Below the pieces are notes generated by a model. The model did not search any database, was not told where the DNA came from, and saw nothing but the letters and a program-made list of their open reading frames with translations. This document shows, piece by piece, positions 36,492 through 45,044 of a stretch of DNA of 64,000 bases. Made by a program: the position numbers and the translations under genes. How positions within the stretch are numbered: the stretch's first letter is position 1; every line of letters starts with the position of its first letter. Source of the DNA: Ancylomarina subtilis (GTDB taxonomy: Bacteria; Bacteroidota; Bacteroidia; Bacteroidales; Marinifilaceae); the NCBI RefSeq assembly GCF_004217115.1, contig NZ_SHKN01000001.1:747781-811780 (forward strand). The letters run 5' to 3'.

Positions 36492-37364
36492 TTATGAATA
36501 TACTTCTCTTAAATAATCAGCCATCGAAGTCGCTTTTCGCCCAATCAACTGTTCCATTACCGAGTTGCAATGGTCAAGTTCTCCCTGCTCCATTGCCTGC
36601 GCAAAGCCTGCAAATAAGCTAATATACATCTCAGGCACACCTGCTTCGGTCATGGTTTTATTAAATTCCTCAACCGATGGTGATGAATAAGCAATCGTTT
36701 TTCCGGTAATATCCGTCAGGATACTAGCAATATCATTGTACGAATAGGCCTTATCCGAAGTAATATCATACGTTTTGTTTTCATGCCCCTTGCTGGTAAG
36801 AATGTGTGAGGCAACTTCTGCCATATCCTCACGAAGGGTAAAAGCCACCTTCCCATTACCGGCCGGTTGGTAAATAACACCTGTTTTCAAGACATTTTCA
36901 CCCATAAACAAGGGCAGCATATCCATATATAAATTGTGCCTTAAGAACGTATAATTCATTCCGGATTCTTGTAACCAGATTTCCGTTTCGATATGATCAG
37001 CAACGACAAATGAAATAGGGGAAGCTGAGCTTTCATCTTTTCGCATAAAACTGGTGTATACAACGTGCTTTACACCGACTTCCTTTGCAGCATTTACAAC
37101 ATTTTCATGTTGTTTTGAACGACCTTCGAAGTCACTACCAGAGATAAAATAAAGCTTATCGATTCCCTTGAATGCAGTAAGAAGAGATTCGTAATTGGTG
37201 TAATCGCCAATTCGTACATCAATCCCCAGAGGTTTTAAATCACTGGCTTTCTCTTCATTTCGAACCAATACCGCTAAATTTTTAGCTTCCACCTTATTCA
37301 ATAAGTGCTTAATAACTGATTTTCCTAATTGACCAGAAGCACCTGTAATTAAAATTTTATTCAT
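36492..37364 (-). CDS. NAD(P)H-binding NmrA-like oxidoreductase (QorB-type quinone reductase)
   Basis: 290-residue atypical short-chain dehydrogenase of the NmrA/QorB type. The N-terminal dinucleotide motif GASGQLGKSV lies at residues 7-16, with a Rossmann pattern (AVLVRNEEKASDL, VRIGDYTNYESLLTAFKGIDKLYFISG, HVVYTSFMRKDE). E. coli QorB (YtfG) is an NADPH:quinone reductase of the same size. The gene is divergent from an HxlR regulator gene across a 160-bp region holding a palindrome, the same arrangement as qorB/qorR (ytfG/ytfH) in E. coli. Quinone or electrophile detoxification is the likely role. Confidence 0.87.
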   Translation of the reverse strand: MNKILITGASGQLGKSVIKHLLNKVEAKNLAVLVRNEEKASDLKPLGIDVRIGDYTNYESLLTAFKGIDKLYFISGSDFEGRSKQHENVVNAAKEVGVKHVVYTSFMRKDESSASPISFVVADHIETEIWLQESGMNYTFLRHNLYMDMLPLFMGENVLKTGVIYQPAGNGKVAFTLREDMAEVASHILTSKGHENKTYDITSDKAYSYNDIASILTDITGKTIAYSSPSVEEFNKTMTEAGVPEMYISLFAGFAQAMEQGELDHCNSVMEQLIGRKATSMADYLREVYS

Positions 37365-37396
37365 TTTATTTGCATTAACTTATTAAACATCTATTG

Positions 37397-37429
37397 CTTA
37401 CCAAAGTAGATTAACTTACTTTTGGTAAG
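37397..37429. promoter_or_regulatory. Palindromic operator candidate for the HxlR regulator
   Basis: CTTACCAAAGTA (37397-37408) and TACTTTTGGTAAG (37417-37429) form an imperfect inverted repeat (one extra base) between the divergent QorB-like and HxlR genes. This fits HxlR-type binding to dyads near its own and its target's promoters. Confidence 0.65.
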
Positions 37430-37524
37430 TCAAAGGTAAACGGGACACAAGTTTCAAACAAGAAGGTACACCGAAGTGCCCTACTTACTCTGAGGAAACT
37501 ATTGTTGAAAATCAATTTGATAAG

Positions 37525-37890
37525 ATGGAAAATAATTTGGAAAAATTTTCGATTACGGAAAATTGCCCTGTAAGAGGGGTCTTAGACCACTTGGGAGACA
37601 AGTGGTCGATACTAGTAATGATGGTTTTGGGTGAAGTTGAAAAAATGAGATTTAATGAGCTGAATAAAACAATACCCGATATATCGCAAAAAATGCTGAC
37701 CGTTACGCTACGATCTCTCGAAGCTGATGGCTTAATTAAACGTACCATATTCCCACAGGTTCCACCCAAAGTGGAATATGAAATTACCGAGAGAGGAAAA
37801 TCCTTACTTTTTCACATTAACAATTTGACAAACTGGGCTATTAAAAACATGGCAGATATTAAAGAATCCAGAAAACTGTTTAATGCGTAA
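37525..37890 (+). CDS. HxlR/DUF24-family transcriptional regulator (QorR-like)
   Basis: 121-residue winged-helix protein. CPVRGVLDHLGDKWSILVMMVLGE at residues 14-37, FNELNKTIPDISQKMLTVTLRSLEADGLIKRTIFPQVPPKVEYEITERGKSL and a C-terminal dimerisation helix are the HxlR signature. The single N-terminal cysteine at position 14 corresponds to the redox-sensing cysteine used by regulators such as HypR and QorR. It is divergent from a QorB-like gene with a palindrome in between, so it likely represses that gene until quinones or electrophiles modify the cysteine. Role inferred from family and context. Confidence 0.9.
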   Translation: MENNLEKFSITENCPVRGVLDHLGDKWSILVMMVLGEVEKMRFNELNKTIPDISQKMLTVTLRSLEADGLIKRTIFPQVPPKVEYEITERGKSLLFHINNLTNWAIKNMADIKESRKLFNA

Positions 37891-37956
37891 GTAACACTAA
37901 TCATCAGCTTATTAGTGAATACTCAATAAATACAAATTTGTCAGTTAATGCCAAAA

Positions 37957-37985
37957 TAAAAGCCGACTCGCAAAAGTCGGCTTTG
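37957..37985. terminator. Bidirectional terminator (AAAGCCGACT type)
   Basis: AAAAGCCGACT-CGCAA-AAGTCGGCTTT hairpin between convergent HxlR (ends 37890) and hemE (ends 38007) genes. Nearly identical to 31822. Confidence 0.85.
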
Positions 37986-38006
37986 TATTATTATCCTTAA
38001 GAGAGC

Positions 38007-39050
38007 TTATCTTCCCCAATCAGATGTTTTTACTTTATCAATGAGATATTGAACATTCTCAACAGGGATGTTTGGCAATAAACCATGTCCCAGATTGAAA
38101 ATCCACTTGTGATCTTTACGACCATAGTTCAAATAGTATTCAAATTCCTGATCAATCGCCTTTTTATCGGCAAGCAGGATTCTAGGATCGAAATTCCCCT
38201 GAAGAATCATCTCCTCTCCTACAATAGGACGTACTTCGTGCAATGGTGTTTGCCAATCGACACTCACACAGTCGCACAAATCATAGTTTACCATATTGAT
38301 ACCTGTTCCCAAGCCTTTAGGCAGATAAATAGTCTTAACGCCTTTTGTACGCACCGCACCCAGTATTGCTTTTACCGATGGTAGAAACACCTCTTTGTAC
38401 AATTCAATAGGAATCAAACCGGCATGCGTTTCGAACAATTGAAAAGCCTGTACCCCATGTTCTACTTGCTTGAGTGCATAATGAATACTCATTTCAGTAA
38501 TACGGGTCACCAACTTTTTCATGGTTGATTTATCGCGATAAATCGCAGGCACAAAGTCAGGAAAATTCAGGTTCTGGCTAAATCCCTGGAACATATAACA
38601 CAATGTGGTCAATGGTCCTCCGCAGAAACCAATCAAAGGAATTTCTGCTGGTTTGGTTGCCAAAATCTGATCGATTGCCTGATAAATATGCTCCAATCGC
38701 TCAGGCATATCCGTCAGAAAATGCAAGGGATCTTCCACATCCTTTAGGGCTGTTTTAAACGTAGGCCCCTTACCTTCGAAACTCAATTCCATGCCTAAGG
38801 CTTCAGGAATAACAAGAATATCCGAAAAGAGAATGGCCGCATCAACACCCAAATCGTGAACAGGAAGCAAAGTGACTTCTGCTGCTAACTTAGGCTCCTC
38901 CATCATATGTTTGAAACCATAGCTTTCACGCAGTTTCATGTACGAAGGCAAAACACGTCCGGCCTGGCGCATGAACCACACAGGTGGTCGCTCGCGCTTA
39001 ATGCCATTGATTGTATCTAGAAAAATTGAATTTGTCATATAATTAGTCAT
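38007..39050 (-). CDS. hemE: Uroporphyrinogen decarboxylase
   Basis: Decarboxylates the four acetate side chains of uroporphyrinogen III to give coproporphyrinogen III. The diagnostic N-terminal RPPVWFMRQAGRVLPSYMKLR lies at residues about 19-39; GFCGGPLTTLCYMFQG and the later HGLLPNIPVENVQYLID close the TIM-barrel pattern. The 347 residues are normal length. It is the last of four minus-strand heme genes (hemA, hemC, hemB, hemE). The gap to hemB is 82 bp. The open frame begins MTNYMTN; either Met is possible. Confidence 0.96.
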   Translation of the reverse strand: MTNYMTNSIFLDTINGIKRERPPVWFMRQAGRVLPSYMKLRESYGFKHMMEEPKLAAEVTLLPVHDLGVDAAILFSDILVIPEALGMELSFEGKGPTFKTALKDVEDPLHFLTDMPERLEHIYQAIDQILATKPAEIPLIGFCGGPLTTLCYMFQGFSQNLNFPDFVPAIYRDKSTMKKLVTRITEMSIHYALKQVEHGVQAFQLFETHAGLIPIELYKEVFLPSVKAILGAVRTKGVKTIYLPKGLGTGINMVNYDLCDCVSVDWQTPLHEVRPIVGEEMILQGNFDPRILLADKKAIDQEFEYYLNYGRKDHKWIFNLGHGLLPNIPVENVQYLIDKVKTSDWGR

Positions 39051-39132
39051 CGGTTATCAAAAGTTATCAGTTGTCAAAAATTTATCGCTTATGCAAGCGG
39101 GCAATTGAAAACCGATAACAGAAAACTTAAAT

Positions 39133-40122
39133 TTATCTCTTGTTTAAAATCTCAGCAACTTCCTGAGCATGGTACGTGATAATAATATCCGCACCGGCAC
39201 GTTTAATCGATGTCATAATCTCCATCATCACACGGTTGCCATCAATCCAGTCTCTTTCCTGAGCCGCTTTCACCATAGAGAATTCACCACTTACGTTATA
39301 AGCAGCAACAGGTGTATTAAACTCATGCTTTGTACGGTAAATCACATCCAGGTAACTCAAAGCTGGTTTTACCATGACAATATCAGCACCCTCAGCAATA
39401 TCCATCTCAACTTCACGAATCGCTTCGTCGCTGTTACGTGGATCCATCTGATACGTGCTTCTGTCGCCAAACTGAGGGGCAGAATCCGCCGCATCTCTAA
39501 AAGGACCATAAAATCCGGATGCATATTTAGCTGAATAAGCCATGATTGGAATTTTATCGAAGCAATTCTCATCCAAAGCTGCACGCATATGACCAATACG
39601 ACCATCCATCATATCACTTGGGGCGACCATATCAACACCAGCCTCAGCCAATGATACAGCCTGTGCCGAAAGTGTTACCAAAGTACTGTCGTTGTCCACA
39701 TCTCCATCGATAATGGTTCCGCAATGCCCGTGAGTGGTGTATTCGCAGTTACAGATATCAGCAATGATATACATTTCCGGCAATACCTCCTTAATCGCAC
39801 GAGTTGCCTTCTGAACAATACCATGTTCGTGTGTCGCCACTGTTCCATCTTCGTCTTTCGACTCCGGAATACCAAAAAGCAAAACAGATTTAACTCCTGA
39901 AGCGTATAGATCCTTACATTTTTCTACCAATAAATCAACCGATAACTGATCGTTACCTGGCATTGATTTGATTGGGTTTTTAACCTTCTCACCCGGACAC
40001 ACAAAAAGAGGCATAATTAAATCAGCTGTTGATAGCGAGGTTTCGGCAACCATATCACGTACAACTTTGCTGTAACGATTTCTTCTTAGTCGTGTCTGAG
40101 GAAATAATGGACGTAAACTCAT
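39133..40122 (-). CDS. hemB: Porphobilinogen synthase (delta-aminolevulinic acid dehydratase)
   Basis: Condenses two 5-aminolevulinate molecules to porphobilinogen. The Schiff-base lysines are in MAYSAKYASGFYGPFRDAADSAP and IVMVKPALSYLDVI, and the metal-site region is DICNCEYTTHGHCG, i.e. the cysteine-bearing zinc-type site. PSDMMDGRIGHMRAALD is the HemB signature. The 329 residues are usual length. Third gene of the hemACBE cluster, 80 bp after hemC. Confidence 0.97.
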   Translation of the reverse strand: MSLRPLFPQTRLRRNRYSKVVRDMVAETSLSTADLIMPLFVCPGEKVKNPIKSMPGNDQLSVDLLVEKCKDLYASGVKSVLLFGIPESKDEDGTVATHEHGIVQKATRAIKEVLPEMYIIADICNCEYTTHGHCGTIIDGDVDNDSTLVTLSAQAVSLAEAGVDMVAPSDMMDGRIGHMRAALDENCFDKIPIMAYSAKYASGFYGPFRDAADSAPQFGDRSTYQMDPRNSDEAIREVEMDIAEGADIVMVKPALSYLDVIYRTKHEFNTPVAAYNVSGEFSMVKAAQERDWIDGNRVMMEIMTSIKRAGADIIITYHAQEVAEILNKR

Positions 40123-40202
40123 ATTATAAATAGTGTTTATAGGTTATAAGTATGTTTATATATCTGAATTTAATGAGTCAGATTATTAATTTTATTTTTT
40201 TT

Positions 40203-41135
40203 TTACTGATAAAAATTGATGCCTTTTTCAGCACAAATCGCTTTCATTTTCTGAGCCAAGTCTGTAGATTTAGCAACGGAGTCCTCAACAGGAACTTCGA
40301 TACTCTCGACAATGAAATCGCCTGATTGAAGATCGCCAACAATGGCAATCATATTCAGGAGATTGCCATCAACAACAGCATGAGCTGCCAAAGGAAATTT
40401 ACAGCCTCCTTCAATTTCAGCCATAAAAGCACGCTCTGCCAATACTGCAAGCTCCGTTGGTTTGTGGTTTACCCTGGCAACTCTGGCAATGGTTTCAGCA
40501 TCATCAGATCTGGTTTCGATGGCAATAGCCCCCTGTCCAATGGCAGGAATACACATATCCACATCCATTAGGCAATCTTCGCTGGCGGATTTTCCCATAC
40601 GGTTCATACCAGCAGCAGCTAGTATAATTGCATCGTATTCGCCATCCATTAACTTTTGCTTACGGGTATCGATATTACCTCGAATATCTTTGAATACAAT
40701 ATCGGGACGGATATGCGCCAACTGTACTCGTCGACGAGGGCTACCTGTTCCCAAGACAAAACCTTCAGGCATGTCTTCAATCAGTTGTCCATCCCGAGTC
40801 AGAAACGCATCACGAGAATCTTCCCGTTCCGGATATGCAACTAATTTTAATCCTTTAGGATGAAAACTAGGCACATCTTTTAAACTGTGAACCGCAATGT
40901 CTGCCTCACCTTCCAGAAGTGCATGCTCAAGTTCTTTTACAAACAAACCGGTCGTTCCAAATTCGGTTAATGAGCGATTCAAAACGCGATCACCTTGAGT
41001 GCTAAATTTTTTAACTTCAAATTCGATATCCGGATTAGCCTTCTGCAGAAGTTCTACAGTTTGCATGGTTTGAGTATATGCCAGCAGGCTTGGACGGGTT
41101 GCAACGATTAATTTCTTCTTTGGGGACATAGACAA
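40203..41135 (-). CDS. hemC: Hydroxymethylbilane synthase (porphobilinogen deaminase)
   Basis: Polymerises four porphobilinogens into hydroxymethylbilane. The dipyrromethane cofactor cysteine is in EIEGGCKFPLAAHA; substrate-binding motifs SLKDVPSFHPKGL, GTGSPRRRVQL, IRGNIDTRKQKL and AIGQGAIAIETR are intact. The 310 residues are normal. The uroporphyrinogen III synthase (hemD) that must follow this step is not encoded in the cluster nor elsewhere in the window. It is separated from hemA by 176 bp containing terminator-like hairpins. Confidence 0.97.
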   Translation of the reverse strand: MSMSPKKKLIVATRPSLLAYTQTMQTVELLQKANPDIEFEVKKFSTQGDRVLNRSLTEFGTTGLFVKELEHALLEGEADIAVHSLKDVPSFHPKGLKLVAYPEREDSRDAFLTRDGQLIEDMPEGFVLGTGSPRRRVQLAHIRPDIVFKDIRGNIDTRKQKLMDGEYDAIILAAAGMNRMGKSASEDCLMDVDMCIPAIGQGAIAIETRSDDAETIARVARVNHKPTELAVLAERAFMAEIEGGCKFPLAAHAVVDGNLLNMIAIVGDLQSGDFIVESIEVPVEDSVAKSTDLAQKMKAICAEKGINFYQ

Positions 41136-41198
41136 ACTTTATTGTTTTCACCATTTTAAACGAGCTATTTTCGCTTTTATGGTCGTTGATGAATGTAA

Positions 41199-41231
41199 AA
41201 CAGACGGATCTTTTTACAATAAAAAATCGTC
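41199..41231 (-). promoter_or_regulatory. Second hairpin in the hemA-hemC gap
   Basis: AGACG/CGTCT outer arms with inner TTTTT/AAAAA pairing downstream of the hemA terminator, 64 nt before the hemC start. It could be an RNA stability or attenuation element, or a promoter-proximal structure; the role is not determined. Confidence 0.4.
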
Positions 41232-41255
41232 TTTTTTTTCGTTCACCTAAGGTGT

Positions 41256-41289
41256 AAAAAAAAAGCCATATAAACATGTTTATACGGCT
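41256..41289 (-). terminator. Terminator-like hairpin between hemA and hemC
   Basis: Twelve-bp stem (41264-41275 with 41278-41289, one G-U pair) whose minus-strand 3' side is followed by nine T residues. It sits inside the heme cluster, so hemCBE expression may depend on read-through or on a separate promoter. Confidence 0.75.
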
Positions 41290-41311
41290 CAATATTTTAA
41301 TAAAAAACGCT

Positions 41312-42568
41312 TTATTTTGATTCAGGTTCCTGGAAAATCATATTCAAAGTTTCCATTGGACTCGACTGTGTTTTATGATGATCTTTTAAGTGACTGATAC
41401 AGGCTCTGGCAATCTTATTCATCAGATTTGATGTGATTTTTTCCACACGTTTCAACTCCTCATCACTCATTTTTGTGCGATGATATTCCAATTCCTTATC
41501 ACGAATTTTATTCAAATTATCCTTAAGAGCGACAATAACGGGCGACAAGAACGTAATCTCCAACCAGCCATAAAACTCACGCATCGAATCATCAATAATT
41601 TCTTCAGCTTGAGGGATACAGGTTAAACGCTGCTGCATAGCTTCAGATGTTTGTTCTGAAAGTTCATCAACAGAAATAACCAAAACATTTTCAAGAGAAT
41701 CAATTGCGGTATCAACATTACGAGGTACCGATAAATCAAGAATTAACTTACAATCTGTCGTATTCTCAAAATGCTCCAACAGTAAGGTTGGATGAGGGGC
41801 TCCTGTCGCTACAATAATCACTTCGGCCTTATTAACTTCTTCAGCTAAGTGCGACATAGCTCGATAATTAATATCGAATTTTTTGGCTAAAGCTTCGGCT
41901 CTCTCCACATTTCGGTTCACTAATGTCAGTGAGCGATTCGCCATGTGTTTTACCAAATTGCTACAGGTATCTTTTCCAATCTCACCTGTCCCAAAAAGCA
42001 AATAGTTTGCTGACTCCAAATCCGACACCTTATCTTTAATGTACTGTACAGCAGCATGAGAAACAGAGGCAGCCCCACGGCTTAAATCCGTTTCATTTTT
42101 AATTTTCTTACTGGCCTTAAATACAAATGAAAATAATCGATTAAGAAAAGAATTAATCATCTGATAGCTCTCAGATAATTGGTAAGCATTTTTCACCTGT
42201 CCTACAATCTGAAAATCACCAACAATTTGCGAATCGATTCCGGAACACACATGATAAAGATGCTTAATACATTCGCTACCCTGAATGGTATAACCATTAT
42301 ACCGAAAATCTTTTTCGCTTCCTTTGCAGTAGTTCAAAAAAAGTTTCTTTACCAAATCCATTTCTGAACTGTGGGCATAAACTTCTGTTCTGTTGCAGGT
42401 GGATAAAACGATTAGTCCTTCAACTCCGGATTCTTTTGCATCTCGAAGTAAAGCTTCCTGATCCATTTGAGTCAATGAAAATCGCCCTCTTACATCCAGT
42501 GCTGTTTTACGGTATGAAACACCTAAAACGAAAAATTTTTGTAAATTCTCTCTTATTTGCGATGACAT
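41312..42568 (-). CDS. hemA: Glutamyl-tRNA reductase
   Basis: NADPH-dependent reduction of glutamyl-tRNA to glutamate-1-semialdehyde, the first committed step of the C5 heme pathway. The catalytic cysteine is in LIVLSTCNRTEVYA near residue 57; the NADPH domain starts YLLFGTGEIGKDTCSNL; the C-terminal dimerisation helices are present. The 418 residues are typical. The usual GxxHkxA motif reads GVSYRKTALDVRG, Tyr replacing His, as in other Bacteroidota homologues I know. A -7 box lies at 42633. The hemL partner is not in the window. Confidence 0.95.
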   Translation of the reverse strand: MSSQIRENLQKFFVLGVSYRKTALDVRGRFSLTQMDQEALLRDAKESGVEGLIVLSTCNRTEVYAHSSEMDLVKKLFLNYCKGSEKDFRYNGYTIQGSECIKHLYHVCSGIDSQIVGDFQIVGQVKNAYQLSESYQMINSFLNRLFSFVFKASKKIKNETDLSRGAASVSHAAVQYIKDKVSDLESANYLLFGTGEIGKDTCSNLVKHMANRSLTLVNRNVERAEALAKKFDINYRAMSHLAEEVNKAEVIIVATGAPHPTLLLEHFENTTDCKLILDLSVPRNVDTAIDSLENVLVISVDELSEQTSEAMQQRLTCIPQAEEIIDDSMREFYGWLEITFLSPVIVALKDNLNKIRDKELEYHRTKMSDEELKRVEKITSNLMNKIARACISHLKDHHKTQSSPMETLNMIFQEPESK

Positions 42569-42632
42569 AAATTAATCTAATTTTGAGTTCTTCGCTATAA
42601 AAACGGGTTCTGGTTTTGGATTTGAGTCCTAC

Positions 42633-42640
42633 CAAATATA
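42633..42640 (-). promoter_or_regulatory. -7 promoter element for hemA
   Basis: Minus-strand TATATTTG is a perfect TAnnTTTG match about 65 nt upstream of the hemA start codon. The -33 element is only T-rich. Confidence 0.45.
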
Positions 42641-42783
42641 TAATTAATTACCGAAAAATAACTATAAATCAGAATTCCTTTAACTATTCAGAAAGAACCA
42701 AAATTAGTTAAAAAACCCTAAATCTTTTAATTTCAGACATTAACATCCTATTAAACCAGATACAAACGACACTCCATTTTGCA

Positions 42784-42812
42784 CAATATTTATCTGTTTT
42801 AGATAAATATTG
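42784..42812. repeat. 12-bp inverted repeat after the TPR gene
   Basis: CAATATTTATCT/AGATAAATATTG, perfect over 12 bp with a GTTTT loop, abutting the stop codon at 42814. AT-rich and without a T-run on the minus strand; a weak terminator or mRNA end structure. Confidence 0.6.
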
Positions 42813-42813
42813 T

Positions 42814-43125
42814 TTAAGGATTATGCATATCCTTATTAAAATAATCAAGAATGGTATTAATCATCTCAATCTTCACATTTGCTTTAGGATGTTCAGGTTG
42901 AATATCAATCACCTTGATATAAAAACTCAAAGCCCTTGCTAAATCGCCAAGCTGGTGATGAATTTCGCCAATCATGAAATTGGCCTCTACATGATTTGAG
43001 TCCAAATCAGTAATCTTCTGATAATCGCTAAGTGCTGACTGAAACTCTTCTGCTTCAAATTGTAACTTAGCTTTTGATAATATATCTTGAATTTCTTCCA
43101 TCTTACTTATATGAATATGCTGCAA
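42814..43125 (-). CDS. Small TPR protein
   Basis: 103 residues with about two tetratricopeptide repeats (FEAEEFQSALSDYQKITDLDSNHVEANFMIGEIHHQLGDLARALSFYIKVIDIQPEHPKANVKIEMI). Cytoplasmic, likely a protein-protein adaptor. The open frame begins MQHIHISKMEEIQ; the ninth-codon Met (MEEIQ) at 43101 is a plausible alternative start. No partner is evident from the neighbours (hemA downstream, fructosamine kinase-like gene upstream, all minus strand with large gaps). Confidence 0.8.
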   Translation of the reverse strand: MQHIHISKMEEIQDILSKAKLQFEAEEFQSALSDYQKITDLDSNHVEANFMIGEIHHQLGDLARALSFYIKVIDIQPEHPKANVKIEMINTILDYFNKDMHNP

Positions 43126-43281
43126 ATCTAGTCATTTCAAGCCTCTTTGTCTATATATAAAGACAAGAAAATCGTTTTTTATTTTAGATGAATGTTTAAG
43201 CAGACTTTAAGGCATTATGACTGATTTAATTCCATAATAGATACGAAATGAAATATTGAGGAGAAAACAAGAAAATTTCAC

Positions 43282-44154
43282 TTAATCGAGGTATGACCAG
43301 AGCAATTTCACAGCCTGCCCGTAGTAACTTGTCCCAAATAAATTAAGATGATTGAGAACATGATAAAGCATGTAAATGTTTTGACGATAGTCGTAGCCCT
43401 GAGGAAGGGGGTAGCTTTTCTGATAGGCGGAATAAAAACTGGCATGAAAACCACCAAAGAGTCTTGTCATGGCCAATTCGGCTTCGCGATGTCCGTAATA
43501 TACAGCGGGGTCAATTAAACACGCTTTTGATTGTGAATCGCAAAGAAAATTCCCTGACCATAAATCACCGTGAAGTAAGGCTGGTTTTTCTTCGCTCCCT
43601 TCTAAAATCTCTTCTATTCTATTTTCCAAAAGAATAAAGCCATTCTTCAGTTCTTCTCCTGCCAAACCTTTTTCCTCTGCTAATTTATATTGATAGAGCA
43701 ATCGCTTGTTGTAATAAAAGTCGCACCAGTTTTCCGCTTCAACTTTATTGCAGGTGTTGATTTGAGGCGTAGCCCCAATGTAATTATCCTGAGGAAAACC
43801 AAAGCGAAGGGCACCATACTGATGTAAACGAGCTAATTGACGACCAAAGTTTGAGAAAAAATCAGAGCCTTGCTCTCCAATATGAATCTGTTCCAAAAGT
43901 AAACAATCCTTATCAACAAAGAGCACTTCAGGAACACGAATACAGCCCGCTTTTTTAAGCTCCTGCAAGCCCTTTGCTTCTTTCTCAAAAACATCAGATG
44001 CAGAACAAGCCGTCTTTATAAAACAGGTGCTCCCTTTTTCAAAAGTCAATAATTCAGATTTTGAGATGCAGCCACCTCCCACAGGTCTTGCAGACACAAC
44101 CTTCTGTCCTGCCCAATCTTCAACTTTTGATATGATTGATCTATTGTTTTCCAT
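43282..44154 (-). CDS. Fructosamine kinase family protein
   Basis: 290-residue aminoglycoside-phosphotransferase-like kinase of the fructosamine-3-kinase/ketosamine-3-kinase family, which phosphorylates protein-bound ketoamines for deglycation. N-terminal ARPVGGGCISKSELL replaces the usual nucleotide-loop GG region; the catalytic HGDLWSGNFL and metal-binding LIDPAVYYGHREAELAMTRLFGGF motifs are intact. Its start codon overlaps the upstream LMW-PTP gene by 14 bp. Fructosamine kinase and LMW-PTP genes are often neighbours, fitting a shared protein-repair role (the phosphatase may act on phosphorylated products). Confidence 0.9.
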   Translation of the reverse strand: MENNRSIISKVEDWAGQKVVSARPVGGGCISKSELLTFEKGSTCFIKTACSASDVFEKEAKGLQELKKAGCIRVPEVLFVDKDCLLLEQIHIGEQGSDFFSNFGRQLARLHQYGALRFGFPQDNYIGATPQINTCNKVEAENWCDFYYNKRLLYQYKLAEEKGLAGEELKNGFILLENRIEEILEGSEEKPALLHGDLWSGNFLCDSQSKACLIDPAVYYGHREAELAMTRLFGGFHASFYSAYQKSYPLPQGYDYRQNIYMLYHVLNHLNLFGTSYYGQAVKLLWSYLD

Positions 44155-44620
44155 TCAGATCGTTTAACAAACCTTCACAAGCATCTTCAAGTAAGTCCAA
44201 AACCAACTCGAAACCCGCTTCGCTCCCATAGTATGGGTCGGGAACCGTATTGTAATGCGTATATTTCGAACAGTAATCAGTCATTTTAACAATCTTCTTC
44301 AAATCGGCCTTATCACGGGCCTGAGATTGTAAATCTGAAATATTCTGATCATCCATCCCAATAATCAGATCGAACTTATCAAAATCCGTTTGATATTTAA
44401 ACTGACGTGAAATACTAGTCAAATCGTACGAACGACGAGCCGCATGAGCACGCATTCGACTATCCGCTCTTTCGCCCTCGTGATGACCAATAATACCAGC
44501 AGAATCACAAGTTAAATTCGCTTCATTGCCAGTCTTTTTTATTACGGCATTCATAACCGCTTCGGCACTTGGTGATCGACAAATATTTCCTAAACAAACA
44601 AATAATAAAGCTTTGGGCAT
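44141..44620 (-). CDS. Low molecular weight protein-tyrosine phosphatase
   Basis: Cysteine phosphatase with P-loop VCLGNICRSPSAEAV (CX5R, Cys9-Arg15 from the start used here) and the general-acid Asp in VPDPYYG. The open frame extends 15 codons upstream (from 44665, MMFMNQKLNPLKENR), but the start MPKALLFVCLGN at 44620 is preferred: family members begin a few residues before the P-loop and GAAAGAGA lies just upstream. The resulting 159 residues fit the family. It overlaps the fructosamine kinase-like gene by 14 bp, so the two are translationally linked. Confidence 0.92.
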   Translation of the reverse strand: MPKALLFVCLGNICRSPSAEAVMNAVIKKTGNEANLTCDSAGIIGHHEGERADSRMRAHAARRSYDLTSISRQFKYQTDFDKFDLIIGMDDQNISDLQSQARDKADLKKIVKMTDYCSKYTHYNTVPDPYYGSEAGFELVLDLLEDACEGLLNDLNGKQ

Positions 44621-44711
44621 TCTATTCTCTTTCAATGGATTCAACTTCTGATTCATAAACATCATTCTTATAAAAAGCCAAATTTACACTTTATTAGAAA
44701 AACTGATAAAA

Positions 44712-44921
44712 TCAACCCGTGAAAAAATCAAAAATATTACCCAACTGACTGGTTGTTCCCTTATAAATTTCGGTGTATTTACAACGCGTACACGTCACGG
44801 TCGTAAATTTCTTGTTTTGAACATCGAATATTTTAGCAAATGCACCTCCTGTGGCACGAAACTCATCGGTTTCATAAGCCATATTTCCACATTTTACACA
44901 AATATATTTGGATTGATTCAT
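44712..44921 (-). CDS. Small zinc-ribbon protein
   Basis: 69 residues with two CxxC knuckles (YICVKCGNMAYE and TCTRCKYTEIYKG), the pattern of the YpzJ/COG3478 zinc-ribbon proteins predicted to bind nucleic acids, with the family ending GNIFDFFTG. Cytoplasmic. It is a single minus-strand gene between the LMW-PTP and lgt genes. Function unknown. Confidence 0.85.
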   Translation of the reverse strand: MNQSKYICVKCGNMAYETDEFRATGGAFAKIFDVQNKKFTTVTCTRCKYTEIYKGTTSQLGNIFDFFTG

Positions 44922-44994
44922 AGGTTATAATTTAGATTCGAAAGTTAAATATAATAAAATCTGTGAATATTATGCCCAATAGCCGGATACTAAA

Positions 44995-45023
44995 AATGGT
45001 CAGTACTTTAAATACTGACCATT
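44995..45023 (-). terminator. Terminator after lgt
   Basis: AATGGTCAGTA/TACTGACCATT 11-bp stem with a short T tail on the minus strand, 20 nt beyond the lgt stop. Confidence 0.75.
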
Positions 45024-45044
45024 TTCTTTTGTTCAATTTCAGAA

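Noticed and set aside
24681-37985. Repeated ACCGACT/AGCCGACT hairpins as a CRISPR or mobile array
   Set aside because: The copies are kilobases apart, each with a T-run at a gene end, which fits terminators.
40462-40863. 133-codon plus-strand ORF
   Set aside because: Antisense to hemC, whose motifs are all intact.
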